A DNA stretch of 15,263 nucleotides from Rhizopus sp. PT2906 (taxonomy: Eukaryota; Mucoromycota; Mucoromycetes; Mucorales; Rhizopodaceae), in NCBI GenBank assembly GCA_025529335.1, contig JAMYHX010000718.1, forward strand, positions 1 to 15,263. Direction: 5' to 3'. Made by a program: the position numbers and the translations under genes. Positions 1 through 9,169 of this stretch are shown in pieces. The notes under the pieces are model-generated. The model made no database searches and was not told the origin of the DNA. It saw only the letters and a list, made by a program, of their open reading frames with translations. How positions within the stretch are numbered: position 1 is the first letter of the stretch; every line of letters starts with the position of its first letter.

Positions 1-987
1 TCCTTTCGCACGCATTTTTTTTAATCATTGCGTAAATACTTTTCTTAATATGCGCCAATTATTTTTTTCATATACGTTATAATTTTATCCTCTTTCTGAA
101 TACAACAGTAATCAATACAGATGTTTAGCAAGGCTATGCCGCATCATTGATAAGTTATAATAAAATAACCGAATCGTGACACAATCGTCTATGTAAACAC
201 GCCTTCTTTTTTTTCTTTAGCCACAAAGCACAATCAATGCATACTTGGAGTACATAAAAATAAACAGCCAACTCATCTTTATGCAAGTTAATCCTGGACA
301 TGACACAAACAATTGTGTTTTGTTGCAACTCAACGCATAATCTCTCTCTCTCACTAACAACATTATAAATAATACAGTTCCTTGAATACGTCAAAATACA
401 TTCATAAAAAAAAGTCACGACAATACTGTAATCCTTGCTTTCTCTCTTTCTCTCTCTTTCTATATCAGGAGAGTGTTAATTATCTCTAAATAGATACAAG
501 TAAAATAGTTGCTCAATCTATACATAGTCTTTGCCTACATAATAGGAATGGATAAAAGCAAGTTTCCTCGGTTAATAGTGAGAAGAGGTTTATTGAGAAA
601 GTGTAATAAGGTTAAAATCAGACCATAGCTTATTTTTATGGATGGATAGCCTTGGCTTGTTGTTTACCAAGGCACATAATTTAAAAGAAACTGGATACCG
701 AAAACAGAAAATAAATGTTGCAATATGAGTGGGCGGTCTTTTGTGTTTTGCATGTGGTTAGAAATATTCCGCTTATAGGCTCTATTATGTAGATCCAACA
801 AAGGAGATATAATGTGCCTACAAGATCATTGTCATAGGTTCTTGTTCGCATGAGTTAGATATGATATGGACACTTTAAAAGTAGTGCTCAGCAAGTAGAA
901 ATATACTTTATATATATATATACATGAAGATGCAATGAATCATATGGCTGTAAAATATGTCAAATCAGTAGTATGATGAGGCAACCC
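1..987. other. Intergenic, no gene seen
   Basis: I see no convincing coding region. Open frames are short and rich in Phe, Lys and Ile, as expected in AT-rich DNA. The stretch holds pyrimidine-rich runs at about 338-353 and 438-461 and a short TA repeat at 909-921. The last part probably contains the 3' end of the minus-strand reading frame that stops at 988. Confidence 0.6.
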
Positions 988-1375
988 TTAGTTTTTTGCC
1001 ACTGTCGACTCTGCAGGTTCCACAATAGATGACCCTTTTACCCTAAATCCTATTGTCATCCATAATGCTGTCACTGATCGTTCATGAGGCCACTTGTATT
1101 GTAACAAACCATTTATGATCATAGCTCCATGACAACCCTTCTCTAATCCAGGTTTTGATCTCTGAATAACAAAGAAATCACTTGTTTCATAAAGAGATCT
1201 CATAGCAACGATGATAGGGAAACGTGGATTTTAAATTGGTCATGCCAACCAATGAAATGACCGCATGGACGATAAAAAGATAAACAATGAAAGAACGTCC
1301 CAGCAGGGCAGCACAGACCCTTAGCAGACCAATGGTTGATAACAATTCGATTGAACCTTTCATCATGTGGATCAT
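988..1375 (-). CDS. Unrecognised short protein with likely membrane helix, frame-shifted
   Basis: I do not recognise this protein. It is seen as two minus-strand pieces. The first starts at an ATG at 1375 and includes a hydrophobic stretch (GRSFIVYLFIVHAVISLVG), a likely membrane helix. The second runs from about 1230 to 988 and reads like real protein, with a balanced mix of charged, Gly and Trp residues (for example KPGLEKGCHGAMIINGLL and QYKWPHERSV) and a polar C-terminus. The second piece lies one base out of frame with the first; dropping one A from the AAAA run near 1231-1236 would join them into about 130 residues. No splice pair was found that would explain the join. The 5' end is about 110 bp from the preferred start of the divergent glycosyltransferase gene. 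It could be a small membrane protein with a sequencing error, a decayed fragment, or chance; the second piece is the more convincing. Confidence 0.4.
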
Positions 1376-1485
1376 CGTTTGATATTAAAATGAAATTTCG
1401 CTCAACTTTATTTTTCTTCCTTTTTTATTTGATAAACATCAGTTTAAACCAAAACTTTTTTTTTTATTTCGGGAATCTCGACATT
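1376..1485. promoter_or_regulatory. Possible shared divergent promoter
   Basis: This gap separates the minus-strand ATG at 1375 from the preferred plus-strand ATG at 1486. It is AT-rich and carries pyrimidine-rich runs on the plus strand (about 1405-1430 and 1455-1470), similar to the leaders of the other genes here. No strong TATA box is evident. The call depends on both starts being right, so it is an inference. Confidence 0.3.
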
Positions 1486-2754
1486 ATGCGCATTGCCATC
1501 ATTACAGAAAACTTCTTTCCCAAAGTAGATGGCGTAACGCGTACACTAGCACGACTACTAGAGCACTTATCACTTACGGGGCATCAAGCGATTGTATTAG
1601 GACCTGAGACGAATATGAAGAGCTATGCAAATGCAGAGCTAGTTGGCACCTTTGGGATACCCTTCTTTGCCTATCCAGAACTCAAGTTAAACTTTTGGCG
1701 GCCAGGGCTTACTCAAAAGCTGCTAGAGTTCCAACCTGATGTGATCCATTTGGTTGACCCTGTCTTTCTCGGCGCGTTTGGTCTGGCTGTCGTTCGGTAC
1801 TATCTGCCGCACGTTCCGATCGTTTCATCCTATCATACCAATTTGGCAGTCTACTGCGATCACTTTGGATACGGCTTTTTCAGTTCAATCATGTGGAAAT
1901 GGAATCATTACTGTCACTCGTTTAGTCAGTACGTTGCCTGTCCATCGCCATCCACAAGAAGCATCCTATATCAACACGGGTTTGAGCATGTACGTCTTTG
2001 GCCCCGAGGTGTGGATATTTCATTATTTTCAACATCAAGAAGATCAGATCAGTTGCGATCAAAGTGGACTGAAGATAAGGACAAGATTGTGATTCTATAT
2101 GTGGGAAGGCTTTCGTACGAAAAGAACATACACTTGGTGCTAGATGCTTATCAACACATGGACCACAAAACATGTCACCTTGTCCTTGTCGGTCACGGTC
2201 CGTCATTTCACGATATCGAAAAACGATGTGTGTCATCCAATATACCCGTTACGCTCACAGGCTATCTCCAGGGTAAAGAGCTGGCCGAGGCTTATGCTTC
2301 AGCTGATGTCTTTGCTTTCCCTTCTAGCACAGAAACATTTGGTCAGGTCGTACTGGAGGCAATGGCATCAGGGCTGCCTGTTGTTGGGTTAAATGCTGAA
2401 GGTGTACGCGATCTCGTTGATCATGGATCAACTGGATTACTGCTAGATACTACAAATCTTTCACTTGAACAACAAAAGAAAGGATACCAAGGACTACTGG
2501 AAAAAGTCACTGGTGATAAGAAGCTACTAAAGAGGATGAGTGAAAAGGCAGTAAAAAAGGCAGCAGAGTATACATGGTATGAAGCCATGGAGCGCATGGT
2601 CCAGTTGTATGATGCTTCAATCTCAGCACCAGAAGAGATTGTCACTGACGAGCGCTCGCCTTTATTGTCACATCATAAAAAGCTAATGTATGATAGTGGA
2701 GATAGTGGTGTTGAAGAAGACTTTTGTATCGACGAAGCTTTAGTCAAGGAATAA
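1486..2754 (+). CDS. GT4 family glycosyltransferase (SQD2/MgtA-like)
   Basis: An intronless 422-residue GT-B fold, family GT4 enzyme expected to move a sugar from a nucleotide-sugar donor to a glycan or lipid acceptor. The N-terminal half starts with MRIAIITENFFPKVDGV (the glycine-containing loop of the acceptor domain) and has SYHTN at 115-119. The C-terminal donor domain shows WPRGVD (172-177), YVGRLSYEKN (205-214, Arg208 and Lys213 being the usual donor-phosphate contacts) and the EX7E pair Glu283/Glu291 in ETFGQVVLE. This pattern is closest to SQD2 and GDP-mannose-dependent mannosyltransferases; donor and acceptor cannot be fixed from sequence. A charged tail follows, with ERSPLL (389-394) fitting an acidic dileucine sorting motif. 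The frame extends upstream to an ATG at 1336 (another at 1390), but those 50 residues are rich in Phe and Asn, look like translated leader, and the GT4 domain begins exactly at 1486. If the ATG at 1390 were used, a signal anchor would be added. Confidence 0.88.
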   Translation: MRIAIITENFFPKVDGVTRTLARLLEHLSLTGHQAIVLGPETNMKSYANAELVGTFGIPFFAYPELKLNFWRPGLTQKLLEFQPDVIHLVDPVFLGAFGLAVVRYYLPHVPIVSSYHTNLAVYCDHFGYGFFSSIMWKWNHYCHSFSQYVACPSPSTRSILYQHGFEHVRLWPRGVDISLFSTSRRSDQLRSKWTEDKDKIVILYVGRLSYEKNIHLVLDAYQHMDHKTCHLVLVGHGPSFHDIEKRCVSSNIPVTLTGYLQGKELAEAYASADVFAFPSSTETFGQVVLEAMASGLPVVGLNAEGVRDLVDHGSTGLLLDTTNLSLEQQKKGYQGLLEKVTGDKKLLKRMSEKAVKKAAEYTWYEAMERMVQLYDASISAPEEIVTDERSPLLSHHKKLMYDSGDSGVEEDFCIDEALVKE

Positions 2755-2833
2755 TCACACATGGTCCCCATGTCTATACATACTTACATACTTACATACA
2801 CAAATATACGCTTATATATAATATCATAATATG

Positions 2834-2839
2834 AATAAA
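2834..2839 (+). terminator. Putative poly(A) signal of the GT4 gene
   Basis: A canonical AATAAA lies 80 nt after the glycosyltransferase stop codon, in AT-rich sequence suited to a 3' UTR. Confidence 0.45.
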
Positions 2840-4203
2840 TCTAATGTACAGCATTTTAATTACTATATATTGACACTGGATTTCTGAATAATAATCATAA
2901 CAAAGCAAGCTTAAGTGATCTTTTAAACAGTGCCAAGGAAACATTTCTGTAATGACTTCTACGTTGATCCAAATGATCAACAGTTGAGTCTTTGCTGACA
3001 GCTTGTATATATACTATGCAGCTACTTGGACCAGCATGAACCAAGCAGACATTTAGGTGACTGTCGTTAAGGATAACTGTCAAAAGCAATTCCCCGCGCC
3101 AAAAATTTGTGTCTTTCTCCTGGGTCACTTATTGCGGAGCTGTTCTTTAAGGTGAAAAGGAAAACATCTCAACGATGTCCTCTTCTCCGCAAGACCGAAT
3201 GAGGTATTGGCTTATGTTTCAGAAAAAGATGGGTAAACGCATTTAATATCATTGTTTAAAAAGATGTTTAAACCATGGAAGAAGTGCCTTTAAAAATAAA
3301 TCAAATTTTACAATTCCATTATTCTTTGGCAAGATCAAATTGAAAACATTTGATATAATCCCCCTCTATATTTCTTTATGCCGCAAGCATCAGAATTGGG
3401 CGTTCTATTTAGGTTAGTAACGGGATATCTCGGAAAGGAAAAAGAAACAGGATATGGAAACTTGATCCAGAAGGAGGCTTTAGTTAGGATGCATTGAGGG
3501 AGAAGAGGAAGGAGGACTTGTTTTCATTGTAATCAACTGATAGATATGCTGAGAAAAGAAAGAGTAAAGGAATGAGGGAGAGAGGTGATTGTTCTGATGC
3601 CATTGAAAATTCCCATTTACTGGGGCATCTAATCAGTAATCAAAAGTGATAGTTCTTCAAATCATTCAACGTGATCGACCAACTATTTGAATGTCAGATA
3701 TCATTAATGTAATCAGCCTTGGCATTTTTTATTTGTGTCCCCTGTCTCAGTTTTTAGCTTTCAGATACCCATGTACTTCTATTGATTTGCAATACATGAT
3801 TTGTGCTATTAGTAACTTCGTCAGCAAGTTAAAATCATGCTTTTAAGACAACTATTATTGTAGCAAAGTATGCATCATTATTGAATATTTGGAGAAAAGT
3901 AGATGTAACACTTGATGCAATGTAACCTCAGTAGAAAAAGTAAGCTTATTTAAAAGCATTCATGGGATATTATTATTGAGCATAGTGGGAACGAATTTTT
4001 TATGGTAGCTTGCTATCATAAATGAATACAGTCAGTGCAATGTACACATTGTTGTATTTAATAACACATTATGTTTCATTCCTTTGCTTAGAATAAACTT
4101 TTCTATAAAAGGTAATTCATTGATGGAGAATAAACGTAATTTGTGAAAGTGAGGCTGCTTGTATCATTCCCTATGTCCTTCCCCTTTCTCCTCTTGCTCT
4201 GTA
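2840..4203. other. Intergenic, no supported gene
   Basis: No reading frame here is convincing. A 77-codon minus-strand frame at 2895-3128 has no recognisable features. A short plus-strand frame starts at 3174 (MSSSPQDRMRYW...) and stops after 23 codons. A purine-rich block lies at about 3430-3600. An 11-bp inverted repeat with one G:T mismatch and a 2-nt centre lies at 3999-4022 and could form a small hairpin. Confidence 0.55.
3999..4022. repeat. Short imperfect inverted repeat
   Basis: Arms TTTATGGTAGC and GCTATCATAAA are complementary except for one G:T pair and are separated by two bases. It sits in intergenic DNA with no gene whose end it could mark, so its role is unknown and it may be chance. 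Confidence 0.4.
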
Positions 4204-4296
4204 AACAGCTGGACTCGTTATCAAGTTGAATATGGCGAGAAAAGCCAAGAACAGGCAGCAATGTTGATAGAACTGGATCAGCACGTTAGAGTTTAA
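4204..4296 (+). pseudogene. Isolated exon-like coding fragment
   Basis: A 30-codon stretch reads SWTRYQVEYGEKSQEQ then AAMLIELDQHVRV and stops at 4294. Its charged, Glu/Gln-rich composition stands out from the AT-rich surroundings. A possible splice acceptor (pyrimidine-rich run ending in CAG) lies at 4208, and no start codon precedes it in frame. It may be an upstream exon of the broken reading frame that begins near 4874, but no donor site clearly connects them. Family unknown. Confidence 0.3.
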
Positions 4297-4636
4297 ACTA
4301 AATTTCTAACAATCGGGTTTTTCTCCTTACTTTTATAGCTTTGTGTATTATTGATAACAAGTGTACAAGATGTGTTTATTGATGTAATGAAAGTTACATT
4401 TGCATATGCAGCCATATTCAAGTTTTATGCCCAAGGAAAAAGACAGAGAATAAAGAAAAACTAAGAGGCTTCTAAAAGAGAGGAGTCATGTTATTCATAC
4501 ACTGTTTTCCCATTATCAAAGTTGTACGCCCTCATTTATAAAGCTGTGATGACCAAAATCAACAGACAATATGTCATGGACAAAGAATCAGGTATCATGG
4601 CTGTATAAGTAATTTCAGCATGATGCTGCTTATTAA

Positions 4637-4663
4637 ATATATATATATATGTATATATATATA
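4637..4663. repeat. AT microsatellite
   Basis: A run of alternating A and T interrupted by a single G, in non-coding sequence. Confidence 0.8.
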
Positions 4664-4873
4664 GCTCCTGTGACACTTGTTATGTCTACCATTGCCCTGG
4701 GAAATAATCCTATGTGCTTTCTATCAAATGAGATTTACTGAATAATGCGAAATAGTAACAAGAAAGCAGCCGAGCCTTTTAACAAGGGATGCGATCTGTA
4801 CCACTTGAGAAATCCCATGATTCTAATAGACGTCTGCAAACAATGAACTTACAACAGCCTTCACATGCTATAG

Positions 4874-5540
4874 GCGTATGACCTAATACAGAGTTTACCG
4901 CGCGAAGAGCAATTACTTGTAGACAGTGCTTTAAAGTTACTATCACTAGATTCTGAGCAAGTCTTTTCGGAAATAGCTTGTGGATTAGAAATTAAAGCGC
5001 ATGTGATCAAGCTCCTTACGTGAAATAAGAGTCTTATCCAGAGGAGAGACAACACCTTCACTAGCAACCGTTTCTTTCAACAGCAGCAGATAATCCAGTC
5101 TTTTTTCTTTTTCTTCTTACAAAATAACTAACTATTATCATGGTATACAAAAGTCATGTAGTCATTTACCCGTGGACGAGGCGCTCGTTCCACCATCATC
5201 CAAGTCTTCTGAAAAGATCCGAAAACGGAATATGATGAAAACAGTAAAAAGATGGATAGCAGCTGCGGCGCAGCCTCGGATAATGTATGTATTGAGTCTA
5301 TTTCATTATGATGAACTTGTGTATTTTATCTTGGATACGATCAACTCTATGAAATCGCTTGAAAAAGCAGTCATCATCCATTATATAAGGCTAATAGCTA
5401 ATACAGACAGTCTACAGCGATTTTCGGATCCATTTCAAAAGCATTGCCTTGTATCATAACCTGGCTGTCTCATTAAATACCAATTGAATGTTGCTTATAC
5501 CAATAGAGTGACAATCGCGCAACGAATGGAAAGGGCTTGA
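4874..5540 (+). pseudogene. Broken reading frame of unknown family
   Basis: Two frames carry protein-like sequence. From 4874 to the TGA at 5021 it reads ...SLPREEQLLVDSALKLLSLD... and then ...EQVFSEIACGLEIKAHVIKLL. One base later, the next frame continues REIRVLSRGETTPSLATVSF and stays open to 5459 apart from one TAA at 5091. That part includes a basic stretch (SEKIRKRNMMKTVKRW) and a helical, aromatic-rich stretch (IMYVLSLFHYDELVYFILDT). After a TAA at 5457 the same frame is open again to about 5540. Dropping one T near 5014-5016 joins the first two parts. The region 5091-5165 may instead be an intron, since it contains ACTAAC and ends in a possible acceptor at 5161. I do not recognise the family. 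A decayed gene is most likely; a real intron-containing gene with assembly errors is the alternative. Confidence 0.45.
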
Positions 5541-6825
5541 AGGTATTAGTTGTTGACGACGGATATTCGATTAATAATGGTCATCTTACGAAAAAACCAT
5601 AATTCATCCTTCAAAGTAAATGTTATGAACAAAGAAAAAAAAACAATCGATTACGAAAGGTTGGCATCTTTATATAAGGAACCCATTTGAATACGATATT
5701 TGTTTTACTGAATGATCTCAATGAAGGTTGGAATTCCAGTTTTATTAGCTTGTGGCTTCAAATTTGGGCAATGTACGACCTTCATTTTGGGAAAGAGTGC
5801 AATGCATGCACATGACTGAGCAGATTGCTTTTTACCATTGGTAAAAGATGGGTATTGTTTATGTCTATAGTCTTTTTCTCTTTGTTTCTATAAAACGCAT
5901 ACATACATAGAATGCTTATCACATTTGTGTCTAATATACTATTCTGTGTTTCTGTAAATGCAAAGGGAGTTTCATAGTTCCTCTTTTTTGTCAAATCATG
6001 AATTTTTGACTTAACGGACACTCTTCGCTTGTATTTGTGGAATTTGGAGAAGTGATAAGAATATTGTACAACTGTGTCTCCAATTGCGAGATTCCCAATA
6101 TTGAGCACAATATACAAAGACATTCTTATTCAGTATCTTTGAAAAAAAATCAGGGGGGAAAGAGACAAAAAAATTGACAGAATTGCATGCCATTGTATAT
6201 TAATTATAAGCCCATGTATATTCTTGGGCATATTATCTATTTCTAATTTGGGAGAAGACAACCATTGTTTCCATCCTGTTGTTCAAAATAAATGCTGTTC
6301 CATGTATATTTTATACCATGACTTGCTATAAGGAAATATGTGTGTAACATGTCTGTTCTTTTAGTGAGAAAGGTTACATTGGAACATCGTGTGAAATATA
6401 TAATGCGCGGAAATTTGAGTTGCAAAATAAATTCTATCATTGGACAAACAATATGAAATCAAAACCAGCAAAGGTTCGACCAAGGTCAACATAATCTCCA
6501 TGGTAACAAAAATAAATCAAAAGGTATGAGTTGCCATGGGGAATAAGAAAGGGCTGCTGTAAGGAATTTCCTTGTTTGGAAGGCCGATCTATTCATTTCA
6601 AAGTCAAATAGTTAAAATAAGTAAGAATAGTAATAAATGGATTAGAGGGGGCCCGTATGATAGAAGGTAATTGGAGGTTGGATCATTCTATGGACAATTA
6701 GCACTCTTCTTTTTTTTTGACTGGGAACATAAAAATAAAAATTCAGACATGTAGGGAGTTTAGTATTGAAACACATTGACCTACTTGCACCTTTCTTAAA
6801 ATGTGAAAAGCAGCAATCTGTGATA
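5541..6825. other. Intergenic, no supported gene
   Basis: The longest frame is a 113-codon minus-strand one at 5782-6123 with no domain, no homopolymer bias strong enough to exclude it and no family I recognise; neighbouring minus frames (6011-6193, 6243-6440) are shorter. None has a pyrimidine-rich leader before its ATG like the real genes here. I treat the stretch as non-coding, with low certainty for 5782-6123. Confidence 0.5.
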
Positions 6826-6911
6826 TTCTCTTTCTCTCTCTCTCTCTTTCTCTCTCTCTTGTTTATAACCTTATTTTTTCCCTTTTCTTTTCTCTTTCTT
6901 CTTTCTTTTCC
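6826..6911 (+). promoter_or_regulatory. Pyrimidine-rich leader of the FYRN-FYRC gene
   Basis: Two CT-rich tracts (6826-6860, mostly CT dinucleotides, and 6875-6911) lie immediately upstream of the proposed ATG at 6942. The Skt5-like gene has the same kind of tract before its ATG. Such tracts commonly mark the transcription start or 5' UTR in fungi. No clear TATA box is visible. Confidence 0.5.
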
Positions 6912-6941
6912 ATTATTATCACTACCCATCATTCGATTACA

Positions 6942-8757
6942 ATGACAGAGATCAAAGGTAAGCTTATGACTACAATGAAGCTGTACCCTTTTAATAATTC
7001 TTGTATATGTTTACAGTTAAAATATATTATACATTACGCAACTCTAATTCTACTCGATTCACTACATTTACTATGACAACACACAGCAATCCTGCAGATG
7101 TATCCAAGATACCAGTGTCACTATCAAATTGTCTATGGTCCATTTGCTCCTCAAGGTATTATACATAACAGCAAACATTGTAACAATAAAATATAAACAT
7201 GCACATAGTCCAGACATCATATGCAGAGATCATGATTTATCCATTTATACAGCAAATTTCTATGAAACAAATTCTAAAGAAAAATCAAGTATCATCTGGG
7301 AAGGACATGGCTTACTGTCATGGATCATTGAACAAGAGATACAAATATATGGCAAGCCAAATTATGCAGACAACTCAATAATTGATGTCTATATTGATCT
7401 TCAACCGGTAATTGTTTACATTGTCCTAAATTGCACAAGGACACGCGTGTATTGGGCGTTTCATACTTATATCAATAATAGACTATGAAATGGGCAAAAG
7501 ACGACTTCTTTTCAGCCTTAAAATCCAAATCATATCAACAAATTAAATCATGCACATCAACTCCTTTACATCCAATATGTAAATGTTACACTGCTGATGA
7601 CCCATACCCACGACTTACACCTTCTCCTCCACAAAGATTAATCGAAAAAGGAAACGAAGCCGATAAAAAACAATCGGATCAATTACCAACATTGCCATCA
7701 CTATCCTCCGTACCTGTCTTTCGCCCTGAGCCTATATTTCCTTCCTATCAGCCAAAAGAACTACCTTCCTTACACACAACTGGCACTGATATCAGAAAAT
7801 CTGCTTTTACTTCCATCACCGAAAGATCCTCTTCATCTTCACCAGAGACGGTTGAACAAGAACAACAAAACAAAAGACGAAGAAAGACACCAAACATTTA
7901 TGCAGATGCGCCACTTTACTCGAAACAAGTCAGTACTACCGTCAGAACATATTATGAAGTAGAAAAAGATAGCCAAGGTGCCTACATTTTGCCTGTCGAG
8001 ATTGATTCTTGGACAGTGATCAACTTGGGCACGGTTGTATATGATAGACCAGCTTATCACAACCAAAGATATATATATCCTGTAAATTATACTGTTCGCA
8101 AGTAAAGTATCATTTTATTTCTTCAAATTTTATACTTATTCGATTCTAGATGGTACCGAAGTATGGTGGATCCAAAGAGTGATACACAATATACTTGTCG
8201 TATATTAGATAATGGAAGAGAACCTAAATTTGAAGTGACAGCAGATGATTGTCCAATGACCTACTCAGGTCCTACGCCGACTACGGTTTGGACGATTATT
8301 GTTCGGTATGTTATCAAATGCGTTACACGTACATTTATATTCACATAGAACCAAATATAGACGAGCATTTGCAATCAGAAATCAAGAATATGGCCATAAC
8401 CCAGTTGGACCCGATTTTTTTGGATTACGTAAAAATACGATTGCCAAGATGATACAAGATTTACCAAATGCTTCAAAATGTTCTCAATATGTCTGGCAAA
8501 CATTTGAGCCTGCGCGATTTAACAAGCCAGGCAGAAGCCGTCGTAGGGCAGCAACAGATGTCATGGGCGGTGTCAATTATAATTTGACCAATGGTAGATT
8601 GTTAAACAATGTACCTACTCAATATGCTTCAAGATATGAACGAAATCAAAAATACAGGCAGCCATCTACCTCAAGCTCTTCTAGTTCCTCTTCTCCTGTA
8701 AATCGATCTTCCATCACTTCTTCTTCTCCTCCGCCTCCTTTGCCTCATTTACCTTAA
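6942..8757 (+). CDS. FYRN-FYRC domain protein (TBRG1-like), six exons
   Basis: Predicted exons: 6942-6957, 7017-7155, 7209-7407, 7482-8101, 8150-8305 and 8349-8757, giving 512 residues with every join in phase. The last three exons are secure. FYRN spans about 285-365: LGTVVYDRPAYHNQRYIYPV at 300-319, then CRILDNGREPKFEVTADD, with the 8102-8149 intron falling exactly between YTVRK and WYRSM. FYRC spans about 378-430, with PVGPDFFGL (395-403) and MIQDLPNASKCSQY (411-424). A basic NKRRRK (about 248-253) could be a nuclear signal, and Ser/Pro-rich tails lie on both sides. FYRN-FYRC modules occur in MLL/KMT2 methylases, some Jumonji demethylases and TBRG1; with no SET, JmjC or PHD here, TBRG1-like is the best fit, so a nuclear chromatin role is inferred. 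Exons 1-3 encode about 118 residues I do not recognise; alternative splices (for example acceptor 7086 or 7213) also keep phase, so this part is uncertain. Confidence 0.8.
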
Positions 8758-8881
8758 TGTACATATCATTGTCGTTGTACAACTGCCAAAAAGCTTAAAT
8801 CTGTGTAATTTCATATGAATCGTGTAATATGCATCATAATGGTCTGTCCTGTTCCTTATACGGGAATTTAAATATGCGGTT

Positions 8882-8887
8882 ATTAAA
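8882..8887 (+). terminator. Possible poly(A) signal variant
   Basis: ATTAAA lies 124 nt after the FYRN-FYRC stop codon, followed by T-rich sequence. No AATAAA was seen closer to the stop. Confidence 0.3.
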
Positions 8888-8889
8888 TA

Positions 8890-9112
8890 TTTTACAGTGC
8901 TTACTGTATCAATTCATGTCTATAATTTTTTTTTCTATCGGTTTACATATTCCTAATTTATGGGCTTGGAAGACCTCAGTTTGCGTTTTTGGCTTGTAAC
9001 ACTACCTGCGACGGTGACGCTACAGATAAAATATGACGTTTGAGTCCCTTAACATTTCTCGCCACAACAAACACATAAACCGCTTTATTGAAATAAAACT
9101 AATGTTTCTTCG
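8890..9112. other. Intergenic, nothing recognised
   Basis: A T-rich run near 8924-8935 is followed by mixed sequence without a convincing frame on either strand. Confidence 0.5.
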
Positions 9113-9169
9113 TTGAAGAGATCAATGGCTACTGGCTTGTATTCATTTTCGGCTCTCTCGGCTACAGTA

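Noticed and set aside
155..418. 87-codon minus-strand frame
   Set aside because: Includes translated CT repeat and poly-Lys from an A/T run; no sign of a real protein.
2895..3128. 77-codon minus-strand frame
   Set aside because: No features, lies just after the GT4 3' end and has no promoter-like leader.
5538..5604. Response-regulator-like peptide (GKGLKVLVVDDGYSIN) on the plus strand
   Set aside because: The VVDD string resembles a receiver domain, but only about 20 codons are open, the downstream part does not follow the family, and the frame is closed on both sides.
5782..6123. 113-codon minus-strand frame
   Set aside because: No domain, no leader or splice context like the real genes, and no recognisable family; length alone is not convincing in AT-rich DNA.
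6471..6482. GGTTCGACC, resembling a tRNA T-arm
   Set aside because: No matching A box, acceptor stem or anticodon arm could be folded around it.
7129..7488. Continuous 119-codon frame from a TTG through exon 3 of the FYRN-FYRC gene
   Set aside because: Its 3' part lies in the proposed intron 7408-7481 and its 5' part in intron 7156-7208; the spliced model keeps phase into the FYRN exon, the continuous frame does not.
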